A stretch of DNA of 13,893 nucleotides, from the NCBI GenBank assembly GCA_964458125.1, contig CAYWHE010000103.1:1-13893 (forward strand). The letters run 5' to 3'. This document shows positions 13,200-13,893 of the stretch, in pieces. The notes beneath the pieces were generated by a model. The model was given only the letters and a program-made list of their open reading frames with translations, was not told the origin of the DNA and ran no database searches. Made by a program: the position numbers and the translations under genes. Numbering within the stretch: position 1 is the stretch's first letter; every line of letters begins with the position of its first letter. Source of the stretch: CAYWHE01 sp964458125 (GTDB lineage Bacteria; Bacteroidota; Bacteroidia; AKYH767-A; OLB10).

Positions 13200-13709
13200 T
13201 CAGCACCGGTCGAACCGCTCCAGGTAGGACGTTAACTCTTTGCTGTTGGCAACTCCCAGCACCCTCAGCGCATTTTTCCGGTGACCATTGACGGTATGGG
13301 GAGATATGCACAGTTTGTCTGCAATTTCACGGTAGGTAAGCCCTTGCCTGACCAGGCAGGCGATCTTACGCTGCATGGGACTAAGCCGTTCCAGGGCCCC
13401 TGCTTCCGGGAAAATCCGCTTTTCCGCCAGTTGCCTCAAAATGGAAAACAGTTTCGGGTTCCCGTTTAAAAAACCATCCATGATTTTAAAAACAGGCTCA
13501 TCAGACAATACATGTTGCCTTCCCGGTTTGATTTTAATCTCAATCTGATATTCGCTTTTTAATAAGGCCGTGCCAAAAAGCATATCAACCACTTCCTTCA
13601 GCCTTTCGGCAAATTCCTTTTCACGGGAATGAATGGCTGAGCCGGAAACGGTTGCGGTGTAAACAGTCCGGGAACTGTTCGGGTAAGTAAGAACAATGGA
13701 TTGTACCAT
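13200..13709 (-). CDS. LuxR-type transcriptional regulator without receiver domain
   Basis: A 169-residue DNA-binding protein. The C-terminal part (about 107-165) is a LuxR/GerE helix-turn-helix: LSPMQRKIACLVRQGLTYRE, IADKLCISPHTVNGHRKNAL and RVLGVANSKELTSYL. The conserved Glu of the usual LSxRExEV start is replaced here (PMQRKIA). The N-terminal 100 residues match neither a response-regulator receiver nor an autoinducer-binding domain that I recognise; they contain a helical segment around 28-50 (SREKEFAERLKEVVDMLF) and a strand segment YQIEIKIKPG (54-63). It may sense a small ligand or bind a partner protein. The gene is on the opposite strand to the small basic protein gene and its 5' region abuts an A-rich spacer and the second copy of the palindromic repeat. 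Confidence 0.9.
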   Translation of the reverse strand: MVQSIVLTYPNSSRTVYTATVSGSAIHSREKEFAERLKEVVDMLFGTALLKSEYQIEIKIKPGRQHVLSDEPVFKIMDGFLNGNPKLFSILRQLAEKRIFPEAGALERLSPMQRKIACLVRQGLTYREIADKLCISPHTVNGHRKNALRVLGVANSKELTSYLERFDRC

Positions 13710-13838
13710 AAGAAGATCATTTTAAAAAGTGAAAGATTAGGTTTTGCATGGCTAAGTAAAAAAAAGAAATTAACAATTCAAAAAAAAAATTAAATTATTT
13801 TCCGGATGGTCATTTAATCCTGGAATCATCCCCCATTT
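13710..13838. other. AT-rich upstream region of the LuxR-type regulator
   Basis: This spacer has several long A runs (about 13758-13767 and 13781-13790 on the plus strand). It should contain the minus-strand promoter of the regulator. The nearest -7 candidate, around 13724-13731, has two mismatches to TAnnTTTG. No gene or terminator is visible. Confidence 0.35.
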
Positions 13839-13893
13839 AAATGAAACTCCTCGCAGCAAGCTGCGAGGTATCAACATGGAAAATTTTATTTGT
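13839..13893 (+). repeat. Dispersed palindromic repeat, copy 2, cut by window edge
   Basis: Identical over 55 bases to 11362-11416, same orientation, 2477 bases apart, and containing the same palindrome (13849-13868). The window ends inside it, so whether the following hairpins of copy 1 (from 11418 on) are also repeated cannot be seen. Confidence 0.85.

Noticed and set aside
1..13893. CRISPR array, tRNA, rRNA, prophage or integrase genes
   Set aside because: No regularly spaced short repeats, cloverleaf-like sequences, rRNA segments or phage/integrase proteins were seen on either strand.

Overview
The window looks like chromosomal DNA of a member of the Bacteroidota, probably an environmental or uncultured lineage. 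Three things point there: two predicted secreted proteins end in type IX secretion (T9SS, Por) sorting domains; several genes are preceded by the Bacteroidota promoter form TTTG-N20/21-TAnnTTTG; and signal peptides often end in Ala-Gln. Most of the window is gene-dense, with moderate GC coding DNA and AT-rich spacers.

Region 1 (1-338): a short piece of what reads as a GIY-YIG nuclease domain runs in from the left edge and hits a stop at 117-119. The rest of this stretch has no supportable gene.

Region 2 (339-2574, minus): a two-component system, with a membrane sensor histidine kinase first and its OmpR/PhoB-type response regulator second; the reading frames overlap by 14 bases.

Region 3 (2575-4306): divergent from the kinase is a probable two-gene plus-strand operon. 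It encodes a secreted GEVED-domain protein with a T9SS tail, then a small lipoprotein with a CX4CH haem-like motif. A non-coding stretch follows, with a 12-base inverted repeat and a strong hairpin terminator that faces the next gene.

Region 4 (4307-9730, minus): a 1807-residue secreted protein made of six jelly-roll/MAM-like domains, four CARDB-like domains between them, one Ig-like domain and a C-terminal T9SS sorting signal. The repeat period is about 300 residues.

Region 5 (9979-11571): ahcY (S-adenosylhomocysteine hydrolase) with a near-consensus promoter right before its start. Downstream is an unusual 210-base stretch with five consecutive hairpins, the last one a terminator. Its first 55 bases recur exactly at the right edge of the window (13839-13893).

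Region 6 (11658-13709): between the two repeat copies lie a lipoprotein with a Rieske-like fold that has lost most cluster ligands (minus), a secreted HGG-motif protein that may bind metal (plus), a small very basic secreted protein (plus) and a LuxR-type regulator without a receiver domain (minus).

Apart from ahcY (methyl cycle) the genes are mostly cell-envelope, surface or regulatory. I see no phage, CRISPR array, tRNA or rRNA. The least explained items are the hairpin-rich repeat, the cluster-less Rieske-like lipoprotein and the large modular surface protein.
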